DNA from: an uncultured Lachnospiraceae bacterium
Lineage (GTDB): Bacteria; Bacillota; Clostridia; Lachnospirales; Lachnospiraceae
Assembly (NCBI GenBank): GCA_944380185.1
Contig: CALWGV010000082.1
Coordinates: 1-52,118, forward strand
Direction of reading: 5' to 3'
Length of the DNA: 52,118 nt
The notes beneath the pieces were generated by a model. It worked only from the letters and a program-made list of their open reading frames with translations. It was not told the origin of the DNA and searched no databases. A program made the position numbers and the translations under genes. Position 1 is the stretch's first letter. Every line of letters begins with the position of its first letter. This document shows, piece by piece, positions 16,581-23,165 of this stretch.

Positions 16581-16617
16581 TGTGGTATGGTTAAGACATA
16601 AAACAGTAATGATTACT
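16563..16617 (+). promoter_or_regulatory. rubrerythrin promoter with perfect 6-1-6 Per-box palindrome
   Basis: TTGACA (16563-16568), 17-base spacer and TATGGT (16586-16591) overlap the end of perR. AGTAATGATTACT (16605-16617) is a perfect 6-1-6 inverted repeat about 8 bases past the predicted start, in the size and AT-rich style of PerR boxes. Confidence 0.7.
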
Positions 16618-16651
16618 ATTATTAAAAAATACAAAAAAGGAGAGTATTGTC

Positions 16652-17197
16652 ATGAAGAAATTTGTATGTACTGTATGCGGCTATGTGTATGAGGGTGAGG
16701 CAGCACCTGAGTTCTGCCCCGTCTGCAAGGCTCCTGCCGATAAGTTTAAGGAGATGGACGGCGAGATGACCTGGGCTGCCGAGCATGTGGTGGGTGTGGC
16801 CAAGGGCGTGAGCGAGGATATCCTGGCAGATCTGAGATCGAATTTCGAGGGAGAGTGCAGCGAGGTCGGCATGTATCTGGCCATGGCCAGAGTGGCTCAC
16901 AGAGAGGGTTATCCCGAGATCGGTCTGTACTATGAGAAGGCTGCCTACGAGGAGGCCGAGCATGCTGCCAAGTTTGCCGAGCTTCTGGGCGAGGTGGTTA
17001 CCGACAGCACCAAGAAGAACCTGGAGATGAGAGTGGAGGCTGAGAATGGAGCCACCGCCGGCAAGGCTGATCTGGCTAAGCGCGCTAAGGCTGCCAATCT
17101 GGATGCGATCCATGACACTGTCCATGAGATGGCCAGAGACGAGGCTCGTCACGGCAGAGCATTCGCCGGCCTGCTGAAGAGATATTTCGGCGAGTAA
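16652..17197 (+). CDS. reverse rubrerythrin (rubredoxin-first)
   Basis: 181-aa non-haem iron peroxidase with reversed domain order. The rubredoxin domain is N-terminal (C6, C9, C22, C25 in [11 protein letters not shown] and FCPVCK). The ferritin-like diiron domain follows, with Glu/His ligands in [26 protein letters not shown] and [13 protein letters not shown]. In clostridia such proteins reduce hydrogen peroxide and help oxygen tolerance, using electrons from NADH or NADPH via partner reductases. AAAGGAG precedes the ATG. It lies directly under the PerR-box promoter and is followed 63 bases later by a classical rubrerythrin. Confidence 0.92.
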   Translation: MKKFVCTVCGYVYEGEAAPEFCPVCKAPADKFKEMDGEMTWAAEHVVGVAKGVSEDILADLRSNFEGECSEVGMYLAMARVAHREGYPEIGLYYEKAAYEEAEHAAKFAELLGEVVTDSTKKNLEMRVEAENGATAGKADLAKRAKAANLDAIHDTVHEMARDEARHGRAFAGLLKRYFGE

Positions 17198-17260
17198 TTA
17201 TACGAAAATTTTTACTCTCGATGCCAATAGAAACGTTTGCTATGATAAAGGAGAAAATCC

Positions 17261-17797
17261 ATGTCTAAATACGCAGGAACAAAAACCGAGAAAAACCTGA
17301 TGGAAGCTTTTTCCGGCGAGTCTCAGGCCCGCAACAAGTACACCTACTTTGCCTCTGTGGCAAAGAAGGCAGGCTACGAGCAGATCGCGGCGATTTTCCT
17401 GGAGACGGCGGATCAGGAGAAGGAACATGCCAAGATGTGGTTCAAGGAGTTCCACGGACTGGGCGATACGGCACAGAATCTGGCCTGGGCTGCCGCCGGC
17501 GAAAATGAGGAGTGGACCCAGATGTATGCCCGTATGGCCGAGGAGGCCGATGAGGAGGGCTTCCATGAGCTGGCGACGAAATTCCGTCTGGTAGCTGCCG
17601 TGGAGAAATCCCACGAGGCGCGCTACAATAAGGTGCTGGAGAATCTGAAGGCCGGCAATACCTTTAAGGGCGATGCCCCTCTGGGATGGAAGTGCCGCAA
17701 CTGCGGATATATCTATGAGGGCGACGAGGCTCCCGAGGTATGCCCCTGCTGCGCACACCCTAAGGCATATTTTGAGAGAAAGGCTGAGAATTATTAA
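17261..17797 (+). CDS. rbr: rubrerythrin (classical order)
   Basis: 178-aa peroxide reductase. The diiron ferritin-like domain comes first (residues about 1-140, with [13 protein letters not shown] and [12 protein letters not shown], then VEKSHEARY), and the rubredoxin domain last ([10 protein letters not shown], then CPCCAHP). It reduces peroxide to water in the cytoplasm. AAAGGAG lies 7-8 bases upstream of the ATG. It may be read through from the reverse rubrerythrin gene, since only 63 bases separate them. A strong terminator follows. Together with perR and the upstream gene it forms a compact peroxide-defence cluster of an anaerobe. Confidence 0.94.
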   Translation: MSKYAGTKTEKNLMEAFSGESQARNKYTYFASVAKKAGYEQIAAIFLETADQEKEHAKMWFKEFHGLGDTAQNLAWAAAGENEEWTQMYARMAEEADEEGFHELATKFRLVAAVEKSHEARYNKVLENLKAGNTFKGDAPLGWKCRNCGYIYEGDEAPEVCPCCAHPKAYFERKAENY

Positions 17798-17856
17798 AGG
17801 CAGTACGCTGACAGGTGCGGCGTGACGATCAGCAGAAGAACGAAAGAATAAACGAC

Positions 17857-17904
17857 GAGGAAGCTGCGTTCCGGCTATGGCTGGGCTGCAGCTTCCTCTT
17901 TTTT
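17857..17904 (+). terminator. intrinsic terminator after rubrerythrin
   Basis: GAGGAAGCTGC (17857-17867) pairs perfectly with GCAGCTTCCTC (17888-17898) and is followed by TTTTTT. It lies just before the convergent kdpE-like stop codon. Confidence 0.88.
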
Positions 17905-17908
17905 GTTC

Positions 17909-18613
17909 CTAGTCGGATTCGGCCATTCGGTAACCGATGCCTATTTCGGTAAAAATATATTTGGGTTCAGCGGGATTGGCCTCCAGCTTGCGGCGTATAT
18001 TGGCCATGTTGACACGCAGAATACGATTGTTGTCCGAGCCGGCATAGGGGCCCCACACATGGGACATAATGGTGTCGTAGGTAACTACGCGTCCGCTGTT
18101 TTCCGCCAGAAAGACGACAATCTTGAACTCGATCTGAGTCAGATGGATATCCTGCCCTTTGAGAGTGACGCGGCGGCGATCGATATCGATGGCCAGATCG
18201 CGGCAATGGTATATCTGGGGGGAGGAGCCGGAGGCAGTCATCCGGCTGCTGTGGCGCATGGCAGTACGGATGCGGGCCAGCAGTTCAGATGAACCGAAGG
18301 GTTTGGTGATGTAGTCGTCGGCGCCCAGATCGAGGGCAGTCACCTTATCGTTTTCCTGGGTGCGGGCCGAGATTACGATAATCGGTGTGGAGGACCAGGA
18401 ACGCACCTTTTTTATGATTTCCACCCCATCCATATCGGGCAGCCCTAAATCCAGCAGAATGATGTCAGGGCACTGCGAGGCGATCAGGGAGAGGCCGGAT
18501 GCGCCGGTCTGGGCGGTGATTGCCCGGCATCCCTGGGCTGTCAGGCTGGCGGAAATGAAATCGCAAATGTTTTTTTCATCTTCAATGATCAGTACATTCA
18601 GCTTTTGCTTCAT
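17909..18613 (-). CDS. kdpE: KdpE-like OmpR-family response regulator
   Basis: 234-aa transcription regulator. The receiver has E11/D12, phospho-acceptor D55 (DIILLDLGLPD), S82 and K104 (YITKPFG), all intact. The C-terminal winged helix ends in IGIGYRM. Its sequence style (SWSSTPIIVISAR and the LTQIEFK region) is that of KdpE. Its start overlaps the histidine-kinase gene by 32 bases, with GAGGAG 8 bases upstream, so the pair is translationally coupled. KdpE classically activates the kdpFABC potassium pump, but no such genes lie nearby, so its target here is uncertain. Confidence 0.88.
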   Translation of the reverse strand: MKQKLNVLIIEDEKNICDFISASLTAQGCRAITAQTGASGLSLIASQCPDIILLDLGLPDMDGVEIIKKVRSWSSTPIIVISARTQENDKVTALDLGADDYITKPFGSSELLARIRTAMRHSSRMTASGSSPQIYHCRDLAIDIDRRRVTLKGQDIHLTQIEFKIVVFLAENSGRVVTYDTIMSHVWGPYAGSDNNRILRVNMANIRRKLEANPAEPKYIFTEIGIGYRMAESD

Positions 18614-19712
18614 TTATAATCTCCTCTCTGGGAAGCCGGAAAGAGAATTCGGCTCCGGGGTTTTTGTTGCAGGCATATATTGAGCCTCCGTGCGCCAGAA
18701 TAATTGTCTTACAGATGGACAGACCGATGCCCATGCCCTTGTGGCCGTCCACGGCTGAACTGGAAACGGCCGAGGCGGCATCGAAAATAGTGGACAGCCG
18801 GTCGGAGGGGATGCCATTGCCGTAGTCCCGCACGGCAAAAAGCACACTGTCAGTGTCAGAATCACAGGTGACGATCATGGAGATGGGAGCCGGGCTTTTG
18901 CCGTGTATGGCGGCGTTCTCCAAGAGATTAATGATGACCTGCTCGATCAAGACGGGATCCATCGGTACCATCACCGGCTCCTGCGGCACGCTGACGCGGA
19001 CCTGGGCCTGAGGATAGCGTTTGCGGAAGCGGGCTACCGCCTCAGAGACCACTTCTTCCACCAGCTCCGGCGTACAGTTCACTGTGGAGGTGTCGTTCTG
19101 GATGCGAGTTACGGACAGAAGATTTTCAACCATATGCAAAAGCCAGCGGGCGTCTTCGTTTATATGCAGGACCAGTTCCATCTTTTCTTTTTCGCCCAGA
19201 TGACTGCCGTTCTCCAGGTAGGAGGTACTGCAGCCGATGATGCCGGTCAGCGGAGTGCGAAGGTCGTGGGAGATGGCCCGCAGGAGATTGGCCTTCATCT
19301 TTTCCTTTTCCGCTTCTGCCAGAAGCTTCTCGTGCTCTGCCAGAGCCTTAGCCTGCTCTTTCAGGTGAGTGGCGGCCGCGCTGGTGGTCAGAGAGATCAG
19401 CAGCATGGCGAGAAAGGTGAGCGGATAACCGGTAAGGGAAAAATTGAGCGCAAATGTAGGGTAGGTGAAGAAAAAATTTACGCAGGCGACCCCTACCAGG
19501 GAGGCGGCAATACCGGGAATATAACCGGTGGTAAAACGGGCCACCAAAACCAGGGCCGCCACGTAAAACAGGGGGATATTGGCTGAGCTGTCCGCTGCAA
19601 ACCAGTAGATGAAGGCTATTGCCGTGGTGAGAAGCAGAACGGCTGTGGTGATCAGCAGATTCTCCAGAGGGGTCTGCTGCTGAAACAGATTGTTTTTGGT
19701 GAAATGTTTCAT
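18582..19712 (-). CDS. short KdpD-like sensor histidine kinase (DUF4118 membrane module)
   Basis: 376-aa membrane sensor kinase. Four membrane segments lie at about residues 17-38, 46-62, 66-84 and 95-112, with the spacing of the KdpD/DUF4118 module. A coiled linker follows, then the H-box with H149 (AISHDLRTPLTG), the N-box NLLENAAIHG, and G-boxes DYGNGIP and GMGIGLS. Full KdpD is about 890 aa and begins with a large cytoplasmic KdpD plus USP region, which is absent here. So this is the sensor-kinase half only. It is probably co-transcribed with the response regulator, whose start it overlaps. The stimulus may be potassium or turgor, but this is not proven. Confidence 0.87.
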   Translation of the reverse strand: MKHFTKNNLFQQQTPLENLLITTAVLLLTTAIAFIYWFAADSSANIPLFYVAALVLVARFTTGYIPGIAASLVGVACVNFFFTYPTFALNFSLTGYPLTFLAMLLISLTTSAAATHLKEQAKALAEHEKLLAEAEKEKMKANLLRAISHDLRTPLTGIIGCSTSYLENGSHLGEKEKMELVLHINEDARWLLHMVENLLSVTRIQNDTSTVNCTPELVEEVVSEAVARFRKRYPQAQVRVSVPQEPVMVPMDPVLIEQVIINLLENAAIHGKSPAPISMIVTCDSDTDSVLFAVRDYGNGIPSDRLSTIFDAASAVSSSAVDGHKGMGIGLSICKTIILAHGGSIYACNKNPGAEFSFRLPREEIINEAKAECTDH

Positions 19713-19846
19713 ACGTATTCTCTACCTCTTTTCTGCCTCGAAAAGAATGCCGGTCTCCGACCGAAGCACTAATTATCATAACCGTTTTGGCGTCGATATA
19801 CAAGTAAAAAGGAGAAAAGATGCAGCTTCCTAAAACTGGGTATCCG

Positions 19847-19855
19847 TGCTATAAT
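19847..19855 (+). promoter_or_regulatory. extended -10 promoter of the rpiR-type gene
   Basis: TGCTATAAT (TATAAT at 19850-19855) is an extended -10 with no good -35, about 80 bases before the regulator start. It implies transcription from near 19862. Confidence 0.45.
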
Positions 19856-19936
19856 AAAAAGAGATAAAAATTTCTTTTTTTGTGATATGTTTATAAAAAG
19901 ACAAGCATGAGCGCCAGATATGAAAGGAGCGATAAC

Positions 19937-20779
19937 ATGGCAGAACAGTTTTGCGTTACCAAAACACCTTCCTGGGAGATCCGGCTGCGGGCTGAGATGG
20001 ATAAGCTGAGTATATCGGAGAGAAAAGTGGCTTCCTGCATCGTGGCGGACAGTCAGGCTGTGCTGGGGCTGGGCATATCGGATATAGCCAGAAAAAGCGG
20101 TGTCAGTGACGCTACAGTAGTGCGCCTGTGCCGGACCCTGGGCTATAAGGGGCTCAAGGAGCTGAAGATAGCCATTGCCCAGGAAAGGCAGGACGAGAGC
20201 GGTATTGGACGTGAGGACCGTTCCATTACCACCGAGGATGGTCCGGCAGATCTGAAGAGAAAAGTAATCTGTGCCTGCATGGAAGCGCTTCAGGACACCA
20301 TGGATGTCCTGGAGGAGGATCAGCTGAACGCTGCCATTGAGGCCATGTATCATGCCAAGTATATCGATATCTTCGGTATCGGCGGATCGGCGGCCGTGGG
20401 CCGCTGTGCCCAGCACAATTTCCGAAAGATCGGCATTCGAGTCAATGTCTGCTCGGATATCAATCAGCATTATCTGATGGCAGAACGGTTCGGACCGGAT
20501 GATGTGGCTCTGGGAATTTCACAATCCGGGGAGACGCAGGCGGTGTGCGATGCGCTGGAGCGCGCCGGTTCCAAGGGAGCCACCACCATCAGCATATCCG
20601 GCAACCGCAATTCACGTCTGTCCAAAACTTCGAAGATAAGTCTGATTTCTGCCTGCGCGGAACAGATGATGCCGGGAGATCATACTTATGAGCGCAGCGC
20701 CCAGCTGGGAATCGTGGATATTCTCTATGCCGGCGTGGCCATGAAAATCCGGCAGGAACAGGAGCAGGAACGGGAATAA
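19937..20779 (+). CDS. RpiR/MurR-family transcriptional regulator with SIS domain
   Basis: 280-aa regulator of sugar-phosphate metabolism. The N-terminal helix-turn-helix (residues about 1-75) contains ISDIARKSGVSDATVVRLCR. The SIS sugar-phosphate-binding domain (about 115-255) contains IFGIGGSAAVGRCAQH and ISQSGETQAVCDAL. The ATG at 19937 is used because GAAAGGAG (19922-19929) lies 7 bases upstream; the earlier ATG at 19907 has no site. Target genes are unknown, as it stands alone between the kdpD-like gene (divergent) and a hemolysin III gene. Confidence 0.9.
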   Translation: MAEQFCVTKTPSWEIRLRAEMDKLSISERKVASCIVADSQAVLGLGISDIARKSGVSDATVVRLCRTLGYKGLKELKIAIAQERQDESGIGREDRSITTEDGPADLKRKVICACMEALQDTMDVLEEDQLNAAIEAMYHAKYIDIFGIGGSAAVGRCAQHNFRKIGIRVNVCSDINQHYLMAERFGPDDVALGISQSGETQAVCDALERAGSKGATTISISGNRNSRLSKTSKISLISACAEQMMPGDHTYERSAQLGIVDILYAGVAMKIRQEQEQERE

Positions 20780-20829
20780 GCCCTCTGGGGCAGTATCTGC
20801 TATGGGGCATATAAATTTAAAATCGATCA

Positions 20830-20885
20830 TTGACATTTCCACATGTCGGGTATAATATATCTATAAGTAGTTTTGAAAACTACTT
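20830..20885 (+). promoter_or_regulatory. hemolysin III gene promoter overlapping a perfect 10-1-10 palindrome
   Basis: TTGACA (20830-20835) and TATAAT (20851-20856; 15-base spacer, or TAATAT with 17) precede AAGTAGTTTT-G-AAAACTACTT (20865-20885). The palindrome covers the predicted start point, the usual place for a repressor site. The cognate regulator is unknown. Confidence 0.7.
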
Positions 20886-20942
20886 GATAAGTTATTGATG
20901 CATTTAAGAAATGTTTTCGACATGTAAAGGGAGTGTTGCATT

Positions 20943-21614
20943 ATGAAGAGAATTACGAGGCCTAAGGATCCGGGCAGTGCCATCACCCATTTTATCGGCT
21001 GGCTGATGGCTGTTTTTGCGGCTGTCCCTCTGTTGATGAAGGCGGCCAACGAGCCGGACCGGATACATTTGATCTGCCTGACGATTTTTATTGTAAGTAT
21101 GATTCTGCTGTACGCAGCCAGCACCATTTATCATACATTCGATATTTCGCCCAAGGTCAACCGAATTCTGCGAAAGATCGACCATATGATGATCTTTGTG
21201 CTGATTGCAGGTACCTATACGCCGATGTGCGTCATCGCTATAGGCGGCAGGCTTGGCTACACGCTGTTAGCCATTGTCTGGGGCATTGCCATCGCCGGCA
21301 TCATTCTGAAGGCCTGCTGGATCACCTGTCCCAAATGGTTTTCTTCCGTGCTTTATATTGGTATGGGCTGGGTGTGCGTGCTGGCCTTCACGCAGATTCT
21401 GAATGCGCTGAGCCCGGCAGCCTTTGGCTGGCTCCTGGCCGGAGGGCTGATCTATACGGTGGGCGGCATTATCTATGCGCTGAAGGTGCCGCTGTTCAAT
21501 GCCAGACACAAGAACTTTGGCTCTCATGAGATCTTTCACCTTTTTGTCATGGCCGGGAGCGCCTGCCATTTTATTCTGATGTATTCCTATGTGGCTACCA
21601 TGCCTATAGGATGA
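20943..21614 (+). CDS. hemolysin III / TrhA-family membrane protein (PAQR)
   Basis: 223-aa integral membrane protein with seven hydrophobic segments, of the YqfA/hemolysin III branch of the PAQR superfamily. Conserved features include SxxYHTF near segment 2 (STIYHTF), DHMMIF-x-LIAGTYTP, and HEIFHLFVMAGSACHF in the last segments, which hold the histidines of the putative metal site. In other bacteria this family affects membrane energetics and fluidity; hemolysis is not its established natural role. GGGAG lies 9 bases before the ATG. It is a single gene under a promoter covered by a 21-bp palindrome. Confidence 0.92.
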   Translation: MKRITRPKDPGSAITHFIGWLMAVFAAVPLLMKAANEPDRIHLICLTIFIVSMILLYAASTIYHTFDISPKVNRILRKIDHMMIFVLIAGTYTPMCVIAIGGRLGYTLLAIVWGIAIAGIILKACWITCPKWFSSVLYIGMGWVCVLAFTQILNALSPAAFGWLLAGGLIYTVGGIIYALKVPLFNARHKNFGSHEIFHLFVMAGSACHFILMYSYVATMPIG

Positions 21615-21742
21615 TGTAAATGTTTCTGATCTGGTGGCGCGTTCCGGCAAAGAGGCGTAAAAGAAAACGAAGAAGACGCTGCTGTTCACTTGCCGTCAGA
21701 TAAAAAATAGTGCAATAGAGCAAAAGAAAAAAATTTAGCTGA

Positions 21743-21771
21743 TTGCATAAGATGAATGAGGATGGTATAAT
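21743..21771 (+). promoter_or_regulatory. promoter of the S1-domain gene
   Basis: TTGCAT (21743-21748), 17-base spacer, TATAAT (21766-21771), with TGG before the -10 (extended form). Transcription would start near 21778, within or next to the left arm of the leader structure. Confidence 0.7.
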
Positions 21772-21773
21772 AG

Positions 21774-21853
21774 TCTCAGTCATTATATCTGTGCCGATGT
21801 TCCCGAGGGAGAAGTATTGGGTTCAGGATATAAATGGAAATAACGGACTGAGA
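21774..21853 (+). promoter_or_regulatory. structured leader RNA candidate before the S1-domain gene
   Basis: Three nested helices can form: TCTCAGTC (21774-21781) with GACTGAGA (21846-21853), perfect 8 bp; TATATC (21784-21789) with GATATA (21827-21832), perfect 6 bp; and a small hairpin TTCC-CGAG-GGAG inside (about 21800-21809). The outer helix reaches the GAGAGG ribosome site. It could be autoregulatory or a riboswitch-like element; I do not recognise a known class. Confidence 0.5.
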
Positions 21854-21863
21854 GGTAAACTAT

Positions 21864-22520
21864 ATGAGCGAAGAGATGAAGAAAACTGGAGAGAAGCCGG
21901 ATCTGGATCTTGCCTGGGATAATTGCCAGACATGGCTGGAGACGAAAGAGCCCATCACGGTCAAGGTAGACGGTGTCGTCAAGGGCGGCGTAGTGGCCTA
22001 TGTGGAGGGCATCCGTGGTTTTATTCCCGCTTCCAAGCTGGCTGCCGGTTATGTGGAGAATCTGGAGGACTATCTGGGCAAGGAGATCGAAGTGCAGGTG
22101 ATCACCGCTGATAAGGCGGAGAAGCGTCTGGTGCTTTCCGGCCGTGAGCTGGCGCAGAAGAAGAGAGCCGAGGAGAAGAAGGCTCTGATGGACCAGTTCA
22201 AGGTAGGCGCAGTGGTAGAGGGCAAGGTTGAGTCCATTATGCCCTACGGCGTGTTTGTGAGCCTGGGCGGAGGCATCTCCGGTCTGGTGCACATTTCTCA
22301 GATGAGCGATAAGCGGGTGAAGACTCCTGAAGATGTGGTAAAGGTGGGCGACGAGGTGAAGGCTAAGATCATTGGCACGGACAAGGGCAAGATCAGCCTG
22401 AGCATGAAAGCATTGCTCACCAAGGAAGATGTGCCGGAGAAAGAGCCTGTCTTTAATTATAAGGAAGAGGGCAGAGCTTCCACCAGCCTGGGAGACCTTC
22501 TGAAGGATATCAAGCTGTGA
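21864..22520 (+). CDS. protein with two S1 RNA-binding domains
   Basis: 218-aa RNA-binding protein. S1 domain 1 covers residues about 30-92 (VDGVVKGGVVAYVEGIRGFIPASKL). A charged helical linker follows (GRELAQKKRAEEKKALMDQF). S1 domain 2 covers about 110-178 (VVEGKVESIMPYGVFVSLGGGISGLVHISQMS, with KISLSMKAL). It resembles part of ribosomal protein S1, but it is shorter and lacks the further repeats. Such proteins occur widely in clostridia and may aid translation initiation or RNA binding. GAGAGG lies before the ATG. The leader upstream is structured, so post-transcriptional control is plausible. Confidence 0.88.
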   Translation: MSEEMKKTGEKPDLDLAWDNCQTWLETKEPITVKVDGVVKGGVVAYVEGIRGFIPASKLAAGYVENLEDYLGKEIEVQVITADKAEKRLVLSGRELAQKKRAEEKKALMDQFKVGAVVEGKVESIMPYGVFVSLGGGISGLVHISQMSDKRVKTPEDVVKVGDEVKAKIIGTDKGKISLSMKALLTKEDVPEKEPVFNYKEEGRASTSLGDLLKDIKL

Positions 22521-22541
22521 TAGTTGTCTGAGCAGAAAAGA

Positions 22542-22569
22542 GGGGTGCCGCGAATCCGCGCGGCACCCC
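22542..22569 (+). terminator. GC-rich hairpin terminator after the S1-domain gene
   Basis: GGGGTGCCGCG (22542-22552) pairs perfectly with CGCGGCACCCC (22559-22569) over a 6-base loop. Only a weak TT-ATAT tail follows, so termination strength is uncertain. Confidence 0.7.
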
Positions 22570-22604
22570 CTTATATATGGAAAATTCCAGCGAAAAAGTC
22601 AAGT

Positions 22605-22649
22605 AAAAAGGCCGCCGTCGGGATCAGATCAATCCCGGCAGCGGCCTTC
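22605..22649 (-). terminator. intrinsic terminator after the cold-shock gene
   Basis: Read on the minus strand, a stem of about 15 bp (GGCCGC outer, CGGGAT inner arms) closes over TGATCTG and is followed by TTTTT (complement of 22605-22609). It lies 15 bases past the cold-shock stop. Confidence 0.82.
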
Positions 22650-22664
22650 TGGCATGTTGAGTTA

Positions 22665-22865
22665 TCAGCACTTTACGACATTGCCGGCCTGCTTGCCGCG
22701 GGCGCCTTCAACGATGTCGTAGGTTACGGACTGACCCTCGTCCAGAGTCTTAAAGCCCTCGCCCTGGATAGCGGAGAAATGTACGAATACATCCTCGCCG
22801 TCCTCACCGGTGATAAAGCCATAGCCTTTCTCAGCATTGAACCACTTAACTGTACCTTTATTCAT
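22665..22865 (-). CDS. cold-shock protein (CspA family)
   Basis: 66-aa OB-fold RNA chaperone. The two RNA-binding motifs are present: [10 protein letters not shown] (RNP1) and [10 protein letters not shown] (RNP2), with the usual start [14 protein letters not shown]. The ATG at 22865 is chosen because GGAGG lies 8 bases upstream; longer in-frame starts lie in the leader. It is a single gene on the minus strand with its own promoter near 23009-23037, a leader of about 137 bases with a 13-bp stem, and an intrinsic terminator downstream. As in other bacteria, the leader may control translation by temperature. Confidence 0.95.
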   Translation of the reverse strand: MNKGTVKWFNAEKGYGFITGEDGEDVFVHFSAIQGEGFKTLDEGQSVTYDIVEGARGKQAGNVVKC

Positions 22866-23037
22866 GCTCGGTACCTCCATAAAAATTTGCGTTCCGCAGT
22901 AAAAAATCACATGTTATTACAGATAACAAGAAGCGAAGGGTAATACAGAATGCAACGATCTTGGAATCTCTAATAACATGTGAATTACTTACTTCTGTGA
23001 ACACTTGTACTATAGCACGTTTGTGAAAATATTACAA
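22866..23037 (-). promoter_or_regulatory. cold-shock gene promoter and long 5' UTR with 13-bp hairpin
   Basis: On the minus strand, TTGTAA (complement at 23032-23037), 17-base spacer and TATAGT (23009-23014) start transcription near 23002. The 137-base leader contains TCACATGTTATTA (22971-22983, minus strand) and its perfect complement (22907-22919), a 13-bp stem enclosing 51 bases, ending about 40 bases before the start codon. Confidence 0.72.
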
Positions 23038-23110
23038 GAGTAAATTGCTCATTTTTACTGGATTTTAGCAAGTACAAAACAGGCAAAAAGAAACGCATGC
23101 GATACCGAAA

Positions 23111-23165
23111 CGGCATGAGATAATGCCGGGACGCGATGGGGACAGGGGAATTACTCCCCGTCCCC
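23111..23165 (-). terminator. tandem hairpins at the end of the sulfatase gene
   Basis: GGGGAC-A-GGGG (23138-23148) pairs with CCCC-GTCCCC (23156-23165), overlapping the stop codon. A second stem, CGGCAT/ATGCCG (23111-23128), is followed on the minus strand by TTT. Termination is likely but the T tract is short. Confidence 0.45.
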
